Source of the DNA: Bacillus sp. FJAT-44742
GTDB lineage: Bacteria; Bacillota; Bacilli; Bacillales; Marinococcaceae
Direction: 5' to 3'
NCBI RefSeq assembly: GCF_002797315.1
Contig: NZ_KZ454936.1
Location: forward strand, 2,055,645-2,119,644
DNA length: 64,000 nt
The translations under genes and the position numbers were made by a program. Positions 27,470 to 35,260 of the stretch are shown here, one piece after another. Under the pieces are notes generated by a model. It worked only from the letters and a program-made list of their open reading frames with translations. It made no database searches and was not told the origin of the DNA. How positions within the stretch are numbered: position 1 is the stretch's first letter; each line of letters starts with the position of its first letter.

Positions 27470-28261
27470 GTGAAATACTGGATGGCACTTTGTCTTCTCC
27501 CGCTTTTTTTCTCCTGTTATGTCACTTCAGTAAATGCTGCTCCTCCTCCTCCTCAAGTATCACTTATTATTGATGACTTTGGCGGCAAGGTGAAGGGCGT
27601 AGAAGAAATGCTTGATTTAGATCTTCCTCTCACGGTTGCGATTATGCCTTTTATGGAAGACAGCCATAAGCAGGCAGTCCTGGCTGCGGAAAAAGGTCAC
27701 GAAGTAATGCTTCATTTGCCGATGGAACCTCTTAAAGGAAAAGCATCCTGGCTTGGACCTGGTGCTATCCGCGCAGAGATGACAAAAGAAGAAGCAAAAC
27801 AGGCCACTCAAAAAGCTATAGACAGTCTTCCTCATGTGAAAGGACTTAACAACCATATGGGCTCCAAAGTAGTAGAAACCTCTGAAGCCATTTCCGGGGT
27901 TCTTGAAGCAGCAAAGGAAAATCAGCTTTACGTCATCGACAGCGGTACAAATCCTCGTTCATTGATCCCTGAGCTTTGTGAAAGTATGGGTATCCCTTAC
28001 GAAGTAAGAGATGTGTTCTTAGATGACACTTTGTCTTCAGCTGCAGAGGTTAAACAACAAATGAAACACATGGCAAAAAGGACAGAATCGGATGCAAAGA
28101 CAATCGCAATCGGACATGTTGGTATTAAGGGGGAGGAAACGGTGACAGGAATCAAAGAGGGTCTTTCTTTTTTAAAATCAACAGGAACAGAAATCGTTCC
28201 CGCTTCCAAACTGACTCTTTCTAACATATCACGCAACCCTTTTTCTTTCTGGGAATATTAG
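27470..28261 (+). CDS. Secreted divergent polysaccharide deacetylase family protein
   Basis: A 263-residue protein with a signal peptide (about 1-24, ending VNAA) and a NodB-like barrel of the divergent polysaccharide deacetylase (YibQ) type. Features are LIIDDFGG (about 33-40), GHEVMLHLPME, and GLNNHMGS with the metal-type histidine. The usual NodB catalytic set is only partly kept, so enzymatic activity is uncertain. The start is a GTG at 27470 with AAAGGA 9 bases upstream. Single gene with terminator. Confidence 0.85.
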   Translation: MKYWMALCLLPLFFSCYVTSVNAAPPPPQVSLIIDDFGGKVKGVEEMLDLDLPLTVAIMPFMEDSHKQAVLAAEKGHEVMLHLPMEPLKGKASWLGPGAIRAEMTKEEAKQATQKAIDSLPHVKGLNNHMGSKVVETSEAISGVLEAAKENQLYVIDSGTNPRSLIPELCESMGIPYEVRDVFLDDTLSSAAEVKQQMKHMAKRTESDAKTIAIGHVGIKGEETVTGIKEGLSFLKSTGTEIVPASKLTLSNISRNPFSFWEY

Positions 28262-28265
28262 CAGC

Positions 28266-28291
28266 GCCCTTCAAATGAAGAAGGGCTTTTT
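28266..28291 (+). terminator. Terminator of the deacetylase-like gene
   Basis: GCCCTTC pairs with GAAGGGC around a short loop and is followed by TTTTT. Confidence 0.87.
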
Positions 28292-28630
28292 ACAGGCAAT
28301 CGCTTTTTCGTTACAGCTTAGTAATATTACGAAGAAGCCCCCGTCATTGATATAAGTCTCGTTTTCCAGAAAAAGGTTATTCAAATGGTTTACTCTCTCT
28401 ATAAAGCGGGTATGTTCATATGTGGAAAAGAGTCTGCAAAATAAATTTGTACCTGAATAATTTGTGGCCCTCCATTTGCTCAGATCGGTGAATAGAGTGG
28501 GATTAAGACAAGAATGCGCTTACATGTACTTATTGACATTAGAAACCATTCTTCCTATGATAGAATTGGGATCGATGGAACCCACTTTCTTTTACCTTTC
28601 CTAACTACACAAAGAAAGAAAGTGATAAAA
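28292..28630. other. Gap before darB
   Basis: About 340 bases with no supported gene. It should contain the darB promoter. A short plus-strand frame near 28380-28442 (MVYSLYKAGMFICGKE) has no ribosome site and I do not treat it as a gene. Confidence 0.5.
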
Positions 28631-29068
28631 ATGATGCAAACTTTAAAAAACAGCCAGATTATGGACAACGAAATAAAAGAACTAATGATACCAGAAGAGA
28701 AAGTAGCTCACGTCCAATTAAACAACCCGCTGGACCATGCCCTGCTTGTTCTCATTAAATCTGGCTATACCGCTATTCCCGTACTGGACCAAGATTACAA
28801 GGTATGCGGGCAAATAAGTAAAGCACAAATTCTGGATTCAATATTGGGTATCGAGCGAATTGAAATGGAACGTCTACACGAAATAAAAGTCAAGGATGTC
28901 ATGTCCGAGAAAATACCAAGAATGAACAAGGATGAAACCTTTGGAAAAGCCTTGACTCTCTCTATCAATCACCCATTTGTCTGTATTGAAGATGACATTG
29001 GATCCTTTATCGGTATTTTAACGAGAAGGTCTATTCTGGCTCTGATTAACCGGTACCTTCGAAAGTAA
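28631..29068 (+). CDS. darB: Cyclic-di-AMP-binding CBS protein DarB/CbpB (YkuL)
   Basis: A 145-residue protein of two CBS domains (about 12-70 and 82-142). Segments VAHVQLNNPLDHALLVLIKSGYTAIPVLD and GIERIEMERL closely match B. subtilis DarB, also called CbpB or YkuL. In B. subtilis the apo-protein activates the (p)ppGpp synthetase Rel and pyruvate carboxylase when c-di-AMP (and potassium) is low. The open frame begins at 28514, but the family start fits ATG 28631 or 28634; the ribosome site is weak. No partner gene is adjacent, although pyc lies 19 kb away. Confidence 0.85.
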   Translation: MMQTLKNSQIMDNEIKELMIPEEKVAHVQLNNPLDHALLVLIKSGYTAIPVLDQDYKVCGQISKAQILDSILGIERIEMERLHEIKVKDVMSEKIPRMNKDETFGKALTLSINHPFVCIEDDIGSFIGILTRRSILALINRYLRK

Positions 29069-29109
29069 AGCTTACCTGCCAGAAGCTGGAACAAAACCCA
29101 CCCAAGATG

Positions 29110-29142
29110 AAGAGCCCTCACATCAGTGAGAGCTCTTTTTTG
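29110..29142 (+). terminator. Terminator of darB
   Basis: AGAGC-CTCAC pairs with GTGAG-GCTCT around a 4-base loop, then TTTTTT. Confidence 0.85.
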
Positions 29143-29415
29143 GATTTCAGTATTCTATTGATTGGTCAAAGATACACTTGCATCCACCTTATACACAAAT
29201 GAGACATCCGTTCAAGCTTCATTCCATTCGCTTTCACTGTGTCTTCTATTCGTGATTTTGCACAATCATTAAAAACTTTCACGGTTTTCATGATACTCAA
29301 AGTTTATCCATTTTCTGAATAAGCCAAGTTTCTAAATATCAAAAGTTGATAATTGGAGCCTTTTTTCCTTAGATAGGAAAGTAAGTTCTGCCCCTGCCTC
29401 ATTTTTTACCGTTTT
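29143..29415. other. Gap with a partial copy of the intergenic hairpin
   Basis: No gene supported. Positions 29348-29362 repeat 15 bases (GATAATTGGAGCCTT) of the hairpin arm at 10250-10264 and are followed by a T run. The left arm here is degenerate, so terminator function is doubtful. Confidence 0.45.
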
Positions 29416-29844
29416 TCAAGAAAATATAGTTTTTATTTTTTTTTCTCTGTCCTTAAACATTTGTTTAAGCCCTGTTTTCACCACTGCGGGAGGAAGCCAT
29501 GAAGTATAAGCGACCTCATCTTTCATAATTGTCATATTATCCTCTTCTATAAATCTGTGAATGTGCTGCCACGTAATAAAAGGAAAGGGAAGCTTTTCTC
29601 CTTTATCGATAAAATAATTCCCTTCGTTTACCTCCGTAATTCGGGCTTTCCAGACTGGAGAAACAAGCCCTCCCTTTATCTGAAGCTGGATCGTTTCCCC
29701 TTCCTCCGTTCTTTCACCATCAACTACTTTCACCTTTGGAAAACCACTTAGCTTTTCGAGGTTACTTGTGTATAAGAAAAATTCCCAAACGTCTTCTTTC
29801 TTATCATGTATTGTCGTTTCATAAGTGAATTCTCCTGAAAACAT
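29416..29844 (-). CDS. SRPBCC/START-like family protein
   Basis: A 142-residue protein of the SRPBCC ligand-binding fold. It begins with the typical strand and helix (FTYETTIHDKKEDVWEFFLYTSNLEKL) and has the long C-terminal helix (VVKTGLKQMFKDREKKIKTIF). Members bind hydrophobic ligands or act as cyclases and coenzyme-Q-like chaperones; this one cannot be assigned. It is divergent from the DUF4236 gene. Confidence 0.75.
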   Translation of the reverse strand: MFSGEFTYETTIHDKKEDVWEFFLYTSNLEKLSGFPKVKVVDGERTEEGETIQLQIKGGLVSPVWKARITEVNEGNYFIDKGEKLPFPFITWQHIHRFIEEDNMTIMKDEVAYTSWLPPAVVKTGLKQMFKDREKKIKTIFS

Positions 29845-29927
29845 ACCCTTCCCCCCCCTTTTGTTTTTTATATTCCTTCTTTTTCTTGTACAATAAACAT
29901 TAACAGGTCGAAAGGAGCGATAATCAT

Positions 29928-31187
29928 ATGAGTTTTCGTTTTCAAAAACGTGTCAGCGTAGCACCTGGTGTAAGGTTAAACTTCAGTAAACGGGGAATCA
30001 GCACAACTGTGGGCCGTCAAGGGGCATCTGTCTCCCTTGGAAAAAAAGGTCTCTATGGAAACATTGGTATCCCTGGAAGCGGATTGTCATACCGATCACG
30101 GCTGGATAAAGGGGCTGCCGGGCAAAGGCACTATGAATCTACTGAGAAGCTTTCCTATGATGCAAACCTTGTCTACGATGATTCTTCTCATTCATTTACC
30201 TTTGTGGACAGGATGGGTGATGAACTGCCTGCTAATCATTTGCGGGAATTAAAAAAACAAAATGCTTCTAAATTAAAAGAATTGTATAAAGAAAAAGAAC
30301 GGGAAATCAATGAACAGACAACAAAACTGCTGGAAATTCATCATGAGCTTTCACCTCCTAAGACAGTAAGTGAAATTGAAAATGAAATTAGGGAAGAAAC
30401 TACAGTGACTGCTACTCCTCCACAGCGAGAAGAGATCTACTTGCGGGAAAAAGCAAAGCTTGAAAATGAAACATCTTCTTTTTTAAAGGTACTTCGTTTC
30501 CTTTCTCCCAAGCAAAAAGACGAGTTTAATGAACGCGTTAAACAACGAACCATTGAAACCTTTAATAATGAACAAGTTTCCTATGATGAGCTTGTAGAAC
30601 TTGCCAAACGAGAAAGAACCTATCGAATAGATTTACTTCACCGCATGATGGCAGGAAGCCTTGAGGCCATGGATGAATGGCTCACAATGGGGCTTGAAAA
30701 GCTGGACTTCCCGATAGATACAGACATTGACTTTCAAGTACTCGGCCCTAAAACCGTCTATGTCGATGTAAAGCTTCCTCCACTTCAAGTGGTTCCAGTT
30801 TCTAAGGCTTCGATCTTAAAATCCGGTAAACTAAAAATTGAAAGGAAGTCCAAGAAACAACAACGGAACCATTATGCAAAGATGGTTGGAGGAGCGGCGC
30901 TATATTTATCATCCTATATCTTCTCCTTGCTGCCACAATGTGATCGTATCGTCCTGTCTGGCTATACGATCGAACCTGATCCAGTTACAGGTCATGATAA
31001 CGAATGGTACTTGTATAGCATAGATGTTGATCGAGAAACCTTATACACCTTAAAAATGAGACAAGTTCATCCGATACAATCCTTTAAGCAGTTCCACCCA
31101 AGGATTGACGCAACAAAAACGTATATTTTCAAACCAATTACTCCATATGAGCCAGAGGAAATTACTGTTTATGAAAAGCAAGCATAA
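29928..31187 (+). CDS. DUF4236 domain-containing protein
   Basis: A 419-residue protein. The first 60 residues form a DUF4236 domain (FRFQKRVSVAPGVRLNFSKRG, GIPGSGLSYR). A long charged, helical middle (about 100-225) follows, and then an alpha/beta C-terminal region (about 235-415) containing LPQCDRIVLSGYTIEPDP. Function is unknown. A GAAAGGAG site precedes the ATG. Its end overlaps the start of the CPBP protease gene by 17 bases, which suggests the two products are made together. Confidence 0.82.
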   Translation: MSFRFQKRVSVAPGVRLNFSKRGISTTVGRQGASVSLGKKGLYGNIGIPGSGLSYRSRLDKGAAGQRHYESTEKLSYDANLVYDDSSHSFTFVDRMGDELPANHLRELKKQNASKLKELYKEKEREINEQTTKLLEIHHELSPPKTVSEIENEIREETTVTATPPQREEIYLREKAKLENETSSFLKVLRFLSPKQKDEFNERVKQRTIETFNNEQVSYDELVELAKRERTYRIDLLHRMMAGSLEAMDEWLTMGLEKLDFPIDTDIDFQVLGPKTVYVDVKLPPLQVVPVSKASILKSGKLKIERKSKKQQRNHYAKMVGGAALYLSSYIFSLLPQCDRIVLSGYTIEPDPVTGHDNEWYLYSIDVDRETLYTLKMRQVHPIQSFKQFHPRIDATKTYIFKPITPYEPEEITVYEKQA

Positions 31188-31785
31188 GTACAAGAACATT
31201 CCATTGTGGACAGGACTCCTTCTTGCCCACATTTTATTGTGGGGAGTTTTTGCGCTCCCCTCCCATCTTTTTTGGTATTTCTTTCCGCCTGCTATCGCTG
31301 TTTTAGGGGTTACTGCCATTCTAGGAACCCATATGAAACAAAAAAGCAGGCTGACTGTTATAGCTGCCTTCGGCCTTATAACGGCTGTCCTTTTTTATCT
31401 AGCTGTATACCTTGCAAGCATAATAATTAACCGGTTTCTCCCGGAGCTCAATATTGAAATTACAAATCTTTACGAAACAATTATGCCTGTCCAGTGGTGG
31501 CATCATCTTTTTCTTCTCCTTTTAATTATTCCTGTTGAAGAATTATTCTGGCGCGGCTATGTACAGGAAAATTTACCTTTATCCCCTCCGTTAAAGGTTG
31601 CCGTTGCCACTCTGTTATACGCCTCCGCTCACATAACAAGCGGCTCTTTTTTGTTGATCACCGCAGCCATCGCCGGAGGATTGTTATGGGGATGGCTATA
31701 CTTGCGATTTCAGGATATTCGCTTGTGCATCCTTTCCCATCTCCTTTTTAACATCTTGCTGCTTTACCTCTTTCCTCTTGCATAA
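31171..31785 (+). CDS. CPBP family intramembrane glutamic protease
   Basis: A 204-residue polytopic membrane protein with the CPBP (Rce1-like) motifs: Glu123-Glu124 and Arg128 in EELFWRG, His154 in ASAHITSG, and His190 in SHLLFN. Such proteins cleave or bind membrane peptides; roles range from prenyl-protein processing to bacteriocin immunity. The frame opens earlier at 31105, but the membrane domain begins after the ATG at 31171, with GAGG 12 bases before. It overlaps the DUF4236 gene. Confidence 0.85.
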   Translation: MKSKHKYKNIPLWTGLLLAHILLWGVFALPSHLFWYFFPPAIAVLGVTAILGTHMKQKSRLTVIAAFGLITAVLFYLAVYLASIIINRFLPELNIEITNLYETIMPVQWWHHLFLLLLIIPVEELFWRGYVQENLPLSPPLKVAVATLLYASAHITSGSFLLITAAIAGGLLWGWLYLRFQDIRLCILSHLLFNILLLYLFPLA

Positions 31786-31877
31786 TAACCACACCAAGGA
31801 AGTACCTTTTCCTTGTTTGAAGACCAAGGGGATTCTCCCTATGTGTTTACACCCATACATTTGAAAAGGCGTATAAT

Positions 31878-31918
31878 AAAAAAAGGTTCCAATTACCATG
31901 TAACATGATAATTGGAAC
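31878..31918 (-). terminator. Terminator of ylbF
   Basis: A long stem (GGTTCCAATTA-CATG paired with CATG-TAATTGGAAC) followed on the minus strand by seven Ts. It shares the ATAATTGGA arm with hairpins at 10250 and 29348. Confidence 0.88.
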
Positions 31919-31985
31919 TCTCTTTCATTAAGACGTTTTTGTCCAAATTTCCTCAATCTTCCTGGCTTTCGCCCAATCAGCGAGC

Positions 31986-32429
31986 TTACCCGCAGCCACA
32001 GCTTCCACCGGAGCCACAGCCCCCTCCACAAGAAAGGTTATCGAAATAAGGATTACCCGTTGGCACCTTTATATTTGGTGACACAGCATAGCCAATTTCA
32101 GCGCTGATTTCATTTAATAGGGACTCGAGCTCCTTTTCAGCATTTTTAAAGGCGCCGATCGAGTCATTTACATCAAGCTGGCGTTTTAACTGTCGAACAT
32201 TGGTAGAAACTGTCTTATAATCTGGATGGTACTTACCAAAGCGCTGAACTTCCTCATATTGTTCTTTTATATGGGTAAAACGAGAAATGAGCTCCTGAGC
32301 TTCAGAATCCTCATCCATTCGTTCTTTGCAAGTAAGATAAGCTTGAAACACTTCTGATCGAATGACTAAATCTCCAAGAGCTGCCGAAGCAGCAAGGACA
32401 TCAGCCGGCGTTGAAACCATTGTAGTCAT
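31986..32429 (-). CDS. ylbF: YlbF, RNase Y specificity factor (Y-complex)
   Basis: A 147-residue helical protein matching B. subtilis YlbF (VQRFGKYHPDY, KVPTGNPYFDNLS). With YmcA and YaaT it forms the Fe-S-containing Y-complex that directs RNase Y to maturing mRNAs and is needed for competence, biofilm formation and sporulation. The cysteine-rich tail CGGGCGSGGSCGCG is the likely cluster ligand. GGAGG lies 7 bases before the ATG. The usual neighbour ylbG is 16 kb away. Confidence 0.95.
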   Translation of the reverse strand: MTTMVSTPADVLAASAALGDLVIRSEVFQAYLTCKERMDEDSEAQELISRFTHIKEQYEEVQRFGKYHPDYKTVSTNVRQLKRQLDVNDSIGAFKNAEKELESLLNEISAEIGYAVSPNIKVPTGNPYFDNLSCGGGCGSGGSCGCG

Positions 32430-32540
32430 AGATCCACCTCCGAATAGAGATAGTATAACACGTACCAGGTTGTTGGTGAAAGGAAGCTTCTAATGAAAAG
32501 CCACTCTGTAATATTAGTTTTGTAAAATCATAGAAGAAGA

Positions 32541-32570
32541 TTGACCGGAAGTTCATTAGCTTCGTATAAT
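32541..32570 (+). promoter_or_regulatory. Sigma-A promoter of the ATP-grasp gene
   Basis: TTGACC (32541-32546), an 18-base spacer and a consensus TATAAT (32565-32570), about 50 bases before the coding start. Confidence 0.75.
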
Positions 32571-32621
32571 ATTCTTCGTAATGTATGGTTACGCAAGCAT
32601 ACTATCTCAGGAGGAGCATTC

Positions 32622-33386
32622 ATGAAAATAGTAACGTTTAATCCTTTCCGAACCATCGGGATTCCAAATATTCAATATATTAAGCCTGAAAATATGTTTC
32701 ATCCTCTCGAAAAAGAAAAGATCTTACAAGCTGATATATGTCTTTTTCCTGAAAAATGGCAGGTAAATGCCCTTGTATATGGAATGAAAAAGAAAATCTT
32801 TCCTTCTATAGAAACGATCCATCTCGGCTATGACAAAATCGAAATGACAAGGGCGTTGCTTAGTGTCTGCCCTTCACACGTTCCCTACACTGAAATCCAT
32901 GGGCGTTCAAAGGAAAGCCTTGAAAATATCCTTCTTACGTTTCCCTTTCCTTTTGTAGGCAAAGAAAGTCGTAACTCTATGGGAAAAGGTGTGTTTCTCA
33001 TTAACAACCAGGATGACTTTAAAGATTACGCACAAAGTAACAGCACCCTGTATGTGCAGGAATATCTTCCCATCAACAAAGATTTACGCGTTTGTGTCAT
33101 TGGAAATAAAGTGGTAAATGCTTACTGGCGAATTAATGATGAGAGCAGTTTTTATAATAACATCGCCCAGGGCGGCACTATTTCCTTTGATAATATACCT
33201 CAGGAAGCGTTGGATTTAGCACTGGAAACTGCCTTGCATTTAGGAATCAATCATGCGGGATTTGACCTTGTATTTGCTAGGAATCAATACTATTTTTTAG
33301 AATTTAATGTCTTATTTGGAAATCAAGGATTTCAGGAGAAAGGTATCCGAGCTGAAGATTATATAATAGAAGCGATATCTCACTAA
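32622..33386 (+). CDS. RimK-like ATP-grasp family protein
   Basis: A 254-residue protein of the ATP-grasp fold. Nucleotide-binding elements are FPFVGKESRNSMGKGVFLI (about 110-128) and YVQEYLP (about 144-150). The metal-binding end is AGFDLVFARNQYYFLEFNVLFGNQGF (about 213-238), with the Glu/Asn pair at FLEFN. Such enzymes ligate a carboxylate to an amine or thiol. The substrate is unknown. AGGAGG lies 7 bases before the ATG at 32622; the earlier open frame covers the promoter and is not used. Confidence 0.85.
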   Translation: MKIVTFNPFRTIGIPNIQYIKPENMFHPLEKEKILQADICLFPEKWQVNALVYGMKKKIFPSIETIHLGYDKIEMTRALLSVCPSHVPYTEIHGRSKESLENILLTFPFPFVGKESRNSMGKGVFLINNQDDFKDYAQSNSTLYVQEYLPINKDLRVCVIGNKVVNAYWRINDESSFYNNIAQGGTISFDNIPQEALDLALETALHLGINHAGFDLVFARNQYYFLEFNVLFGNQGFQEKGIRAEDYIIEAISH

Positions 33387-33387
33387 A

Positions 33388-33420
33388 AAACGATGCCTCC
33401 TGAAAAGGCACCGTTTTTTT
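33388..33420 (+). terminator. Terminator of the ATP-grasp gene
   Basis: AACG-TGCCT pairs with AGGCA-CGTT, followed by seven Ts. Confidence 0.85.
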
Positions 33421-33435
33421 GCTTCCCCTACCAGC

Positions 33436-33858
33436 CTAGGCAATGGTGATTTCAAAGCTCATTTCTTTCGCATGAGCTTTTCCTTCATGATCAACTGGCT
33501 GTATGGTAATTTCATGATCACCGGCTGGCAATCCTTTTATCACAAAAGCGGCTTGATCCATCCTTCCAATCTCTGAGCCGTCTAGCTTTAAAAGTAAGTA
33601 ACCGTCTCCTTTCTGCTCGTTCATGGAGAGAGAGAAGTCTGGAAGAATACATTCAACATAAATATTGGCTTCTTTCACTTTATATTGCAGGCTCCACCCA
33701 TCTTCCTGCATGGATTCTTTTGTGACTTCACTGGTCACTTTATTCACTGGAACTATTTGTAATGGTTCTATTTCTAGCATTTCCTGGCTATAGGCTGCCG
33801 ATGCATAAAAAGTAGTGCAAACCATCGCAAGCAGGAATGCAGTTTTTATTTTTGACAA
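33436..33858 (-). CDS. Secreted protein of unknown function
   Basis: A 140-residue protein with a signal peptide (about 1-24, ending AAYSQ). The mature part looks like an Ig-like beta sandwich (YKVKEANIYVECILPDFSLSM, IKGLPAGDHEITIQPVD), reminiscent of YtkA/FixH-like extracytoplasmic domains at the pattern level only. It is last in the ylbD-ylbE-this gene run on the minus strand. Confidence 0.7.
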   Translation of the reverse strand: MSKIKTAFLLAMVCTTFYASAAYSQEMLEIEPLQIVPVNKVTSEVTKESMQEDGWSLQYKVKEANIYVECILPDFSLSMNEQKGDGYLLLKLDGSEIGRMDQAAFVIKGLPAGDHEITIQPVDHEGKAHAKEMSFEITIA

Positions 33859-33913
33859 TTCGTAAACCCCCTTTGCCTGTATGTTGTGACAAAGAAGGCT
33901 TACTTATCCAAAT

Positions 33914-34141
33914 TTATTGAGCCCTTAGCATATTTAGAAGCATCATGACCATATTTAATCCATGATTCATTTTTTCCACTCTTTGGGGGAAAGTCTTGCC
34001 GTGATAAATGTTGGCTTCTTTTTCAAATTCCATGATCCTTTGAGGGTTTCTATTTAATCTTCTATACCAATGAGGATGAAAACGGATGAAAGCTTTTAAG
34101 TCAGGCCGTGAGCTCACGTAGGAATATACGTCTTGACGCAA
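33914..34141 (-). CDS. ylbE: YlbE-like protein
   Basis: A 75-residue protein matching the YlbE-like family: FIRFHPHWYRRLNRNPQRIMEFEKEA, then KTFPQRVEKM. The family is small and of unknown function. It lies 15 bases after ylbD and is evidently co-transcribed, as in B. subtilis. Confidence 0.9.
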   Translation of the reverse strand: MRQDVYSYVSSRPDLKAFIRFHPHWYRRLNRNPQRIMEFEKEANIYHGKTFPQRVEKMNHGLNMVMMLLNMLRAQ

Positions 34142-34156
34142 GTTTTTCCACCTCTT

Positions 34157-34546
34157 TTAAAACCATCTAAATGAAAAGGGATCTTCCGGACCTCTTTGAG
34201 GGGGCTGTGGCGGCTGCCGTTGGAACTGCTGAAATAATTTCTGTACATTCCCCATTACACCGCTAAACTGGGAAAGATTTTGCTGTAAATCCTGCATATT
34301 GATCCCATTTAAGCTTTTTAACAGTCCACTTATCATATCAGGCTGACCGCCAGAAGTACTTTCTTGCGGGTCGCTTTCTTTTTTGTAAGGAGACCACTCT
34401 GCAGCATCAGATCCTAATACTACCCAGTCCTGGTATAAATGGTTCCACGATTTTCTTCCTTCTCTTACTTCTTTTATAAGCAATGGATGGCTTTGAACAA
34501 ACTTTTTGAACTCCTCTACGGATGGATGAAGTGACTCTTTTTCCAT
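34157..34546 (-). CDS. ylbD: YlbD, spore coat-associated protein
   Basis: A 129-residue protein. The N-terminal half (EEFKKFVQSHPLLIKEVREGRKSWNHLYQDWVVLG) is typical of YlbD; the C-terminal half is rich in Gln and Pro (QFQRQPPQPPQRGP). B. subtilis YlbD is a sporulation protein found in the coat. It heads the ylbD-ylbE unit. Confidence 0.9.
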   Translation of the reverse strand: MEKESLHPSVEEFKKFVQSHPLLIKEVREGRKSWNHLYQDWVVLGSDAAEWSPYKKESDPQESTSGGQPDMISGLLKSLNGINMQDLQQNLSQFSGVMGNVQKLFQQFQRQPPQPPQRGPEDPFSFRWF

Positions 34547-34707
34547 AACAATTCCACCTCCCGTAAAACATATCTCATGCTCTTTGACTTCTTCTCTTCG
34601 ATATTTTACGCCCTCCTGTTTTAAGAAGTGCGCCCAATTTTTGTTTTGTTTTGAAATTACATGCTACAATATCGATAATCGGTAAAAGCATAGAAAGGAA
34701 AAGTCGA

Positions 34708-35208
34708 ATGGAAAATAATCTTTCTCACGTTTTACGCAATGAATTTGAAGACTTTTTAGGGCAAAGCAGCAAAGAAGACCAGGAGGTTCTTTCCAGCTTT
34801 TTTAGAGGCCTTAGGGAAAAACAAAAGGGTAATTACGTGTCTTATATCGGAAGCTGGCTTGAAACTGAAAGAAGTTTTCTCGATGATGGCACGTACGAGG
34901 TGTCGATCCCTATTAAGCCATCTATTATGAACGCGTTAAATATCGTGCATGGGGGAGTAACCGCCACTCTTTTGGATACAACAATGGGAAGCATGGTAAA
35001 TCTAAGCCTTCCTGAGGGACAAGTTGCCGTGACACTGGACATGAAAGTAAACTACATAAAGGGTGGCACAGGTAACAAACTCCGCTGCCAAGGGGAAATC
35101 ATTTCTCGGGGGAACAAAGTGTGCGTCACAGAGGCGAAAGTTTTTAATGACGAAAATAAAGTGATTGCTTTGGCAACAGGGACTTTTTATGTGTTGCCTG
35201 CAAAATAA
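34708..35208 (+). CDS. PaaI family thioesterase (hotdog fold)
   Basis: A 166-residue hotdog-fold thioesterase. The signature HGGVTATLLDTTMG begins at His81, with Asp90 as the probable catalytic acid, and VNYIKGGTGNKLRCQGEIISRGNKV follows as the central strands. Such enzymes hydrolyse aryl- or acyl-CoA esters. The ATG at 34708 has AAAGGAAAAG upstream; the frame stays open from 34651. Confidence 0.88.
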   Translation: MENNLSHVLRNEFEDFLGQSSKEDQEVLSSFFRGLREKQKGNYVSYIGSWLETERSFLDDGTYEVSIPIKPSIMNALNIVHGGVTATLLDTTMGSMVNLSLPEGQVAVTLDMKVNYIKGGTGNKLRCQGEIISRGNKVCVTEAKVFNDENKVIALATGTFYVLPAK

Positions 35209-35213
35209 CAAAA

Positions 35214-35260
35214 AGGGTGCCAAGTATGCTATGAAAGCTTCTTGACACCCTCCTTTTTTT
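35214..35260 (+). terminator. Terminator of the thioesterase gene
   Basis: AGGGTG-CAAG pairs with CTTG-CACCCT across a 16-base loop, then seven Ts that run into the stop codon of the convergent ylbC. Confidence 0.8.

Noticed and set aside
32555-32585. loxP-like CTTCGTATAAT sequence
   Set aside because: The match is short, the inverted partner arm is absent, and the TATAAT is better explained as a -10 element.
32541-32621. Upstream extension of the ATP-grasp gene
   Set aside because: This stretch holds a TTGACC/TATAAT promoter, and AGGAGG directs the start at 32622.
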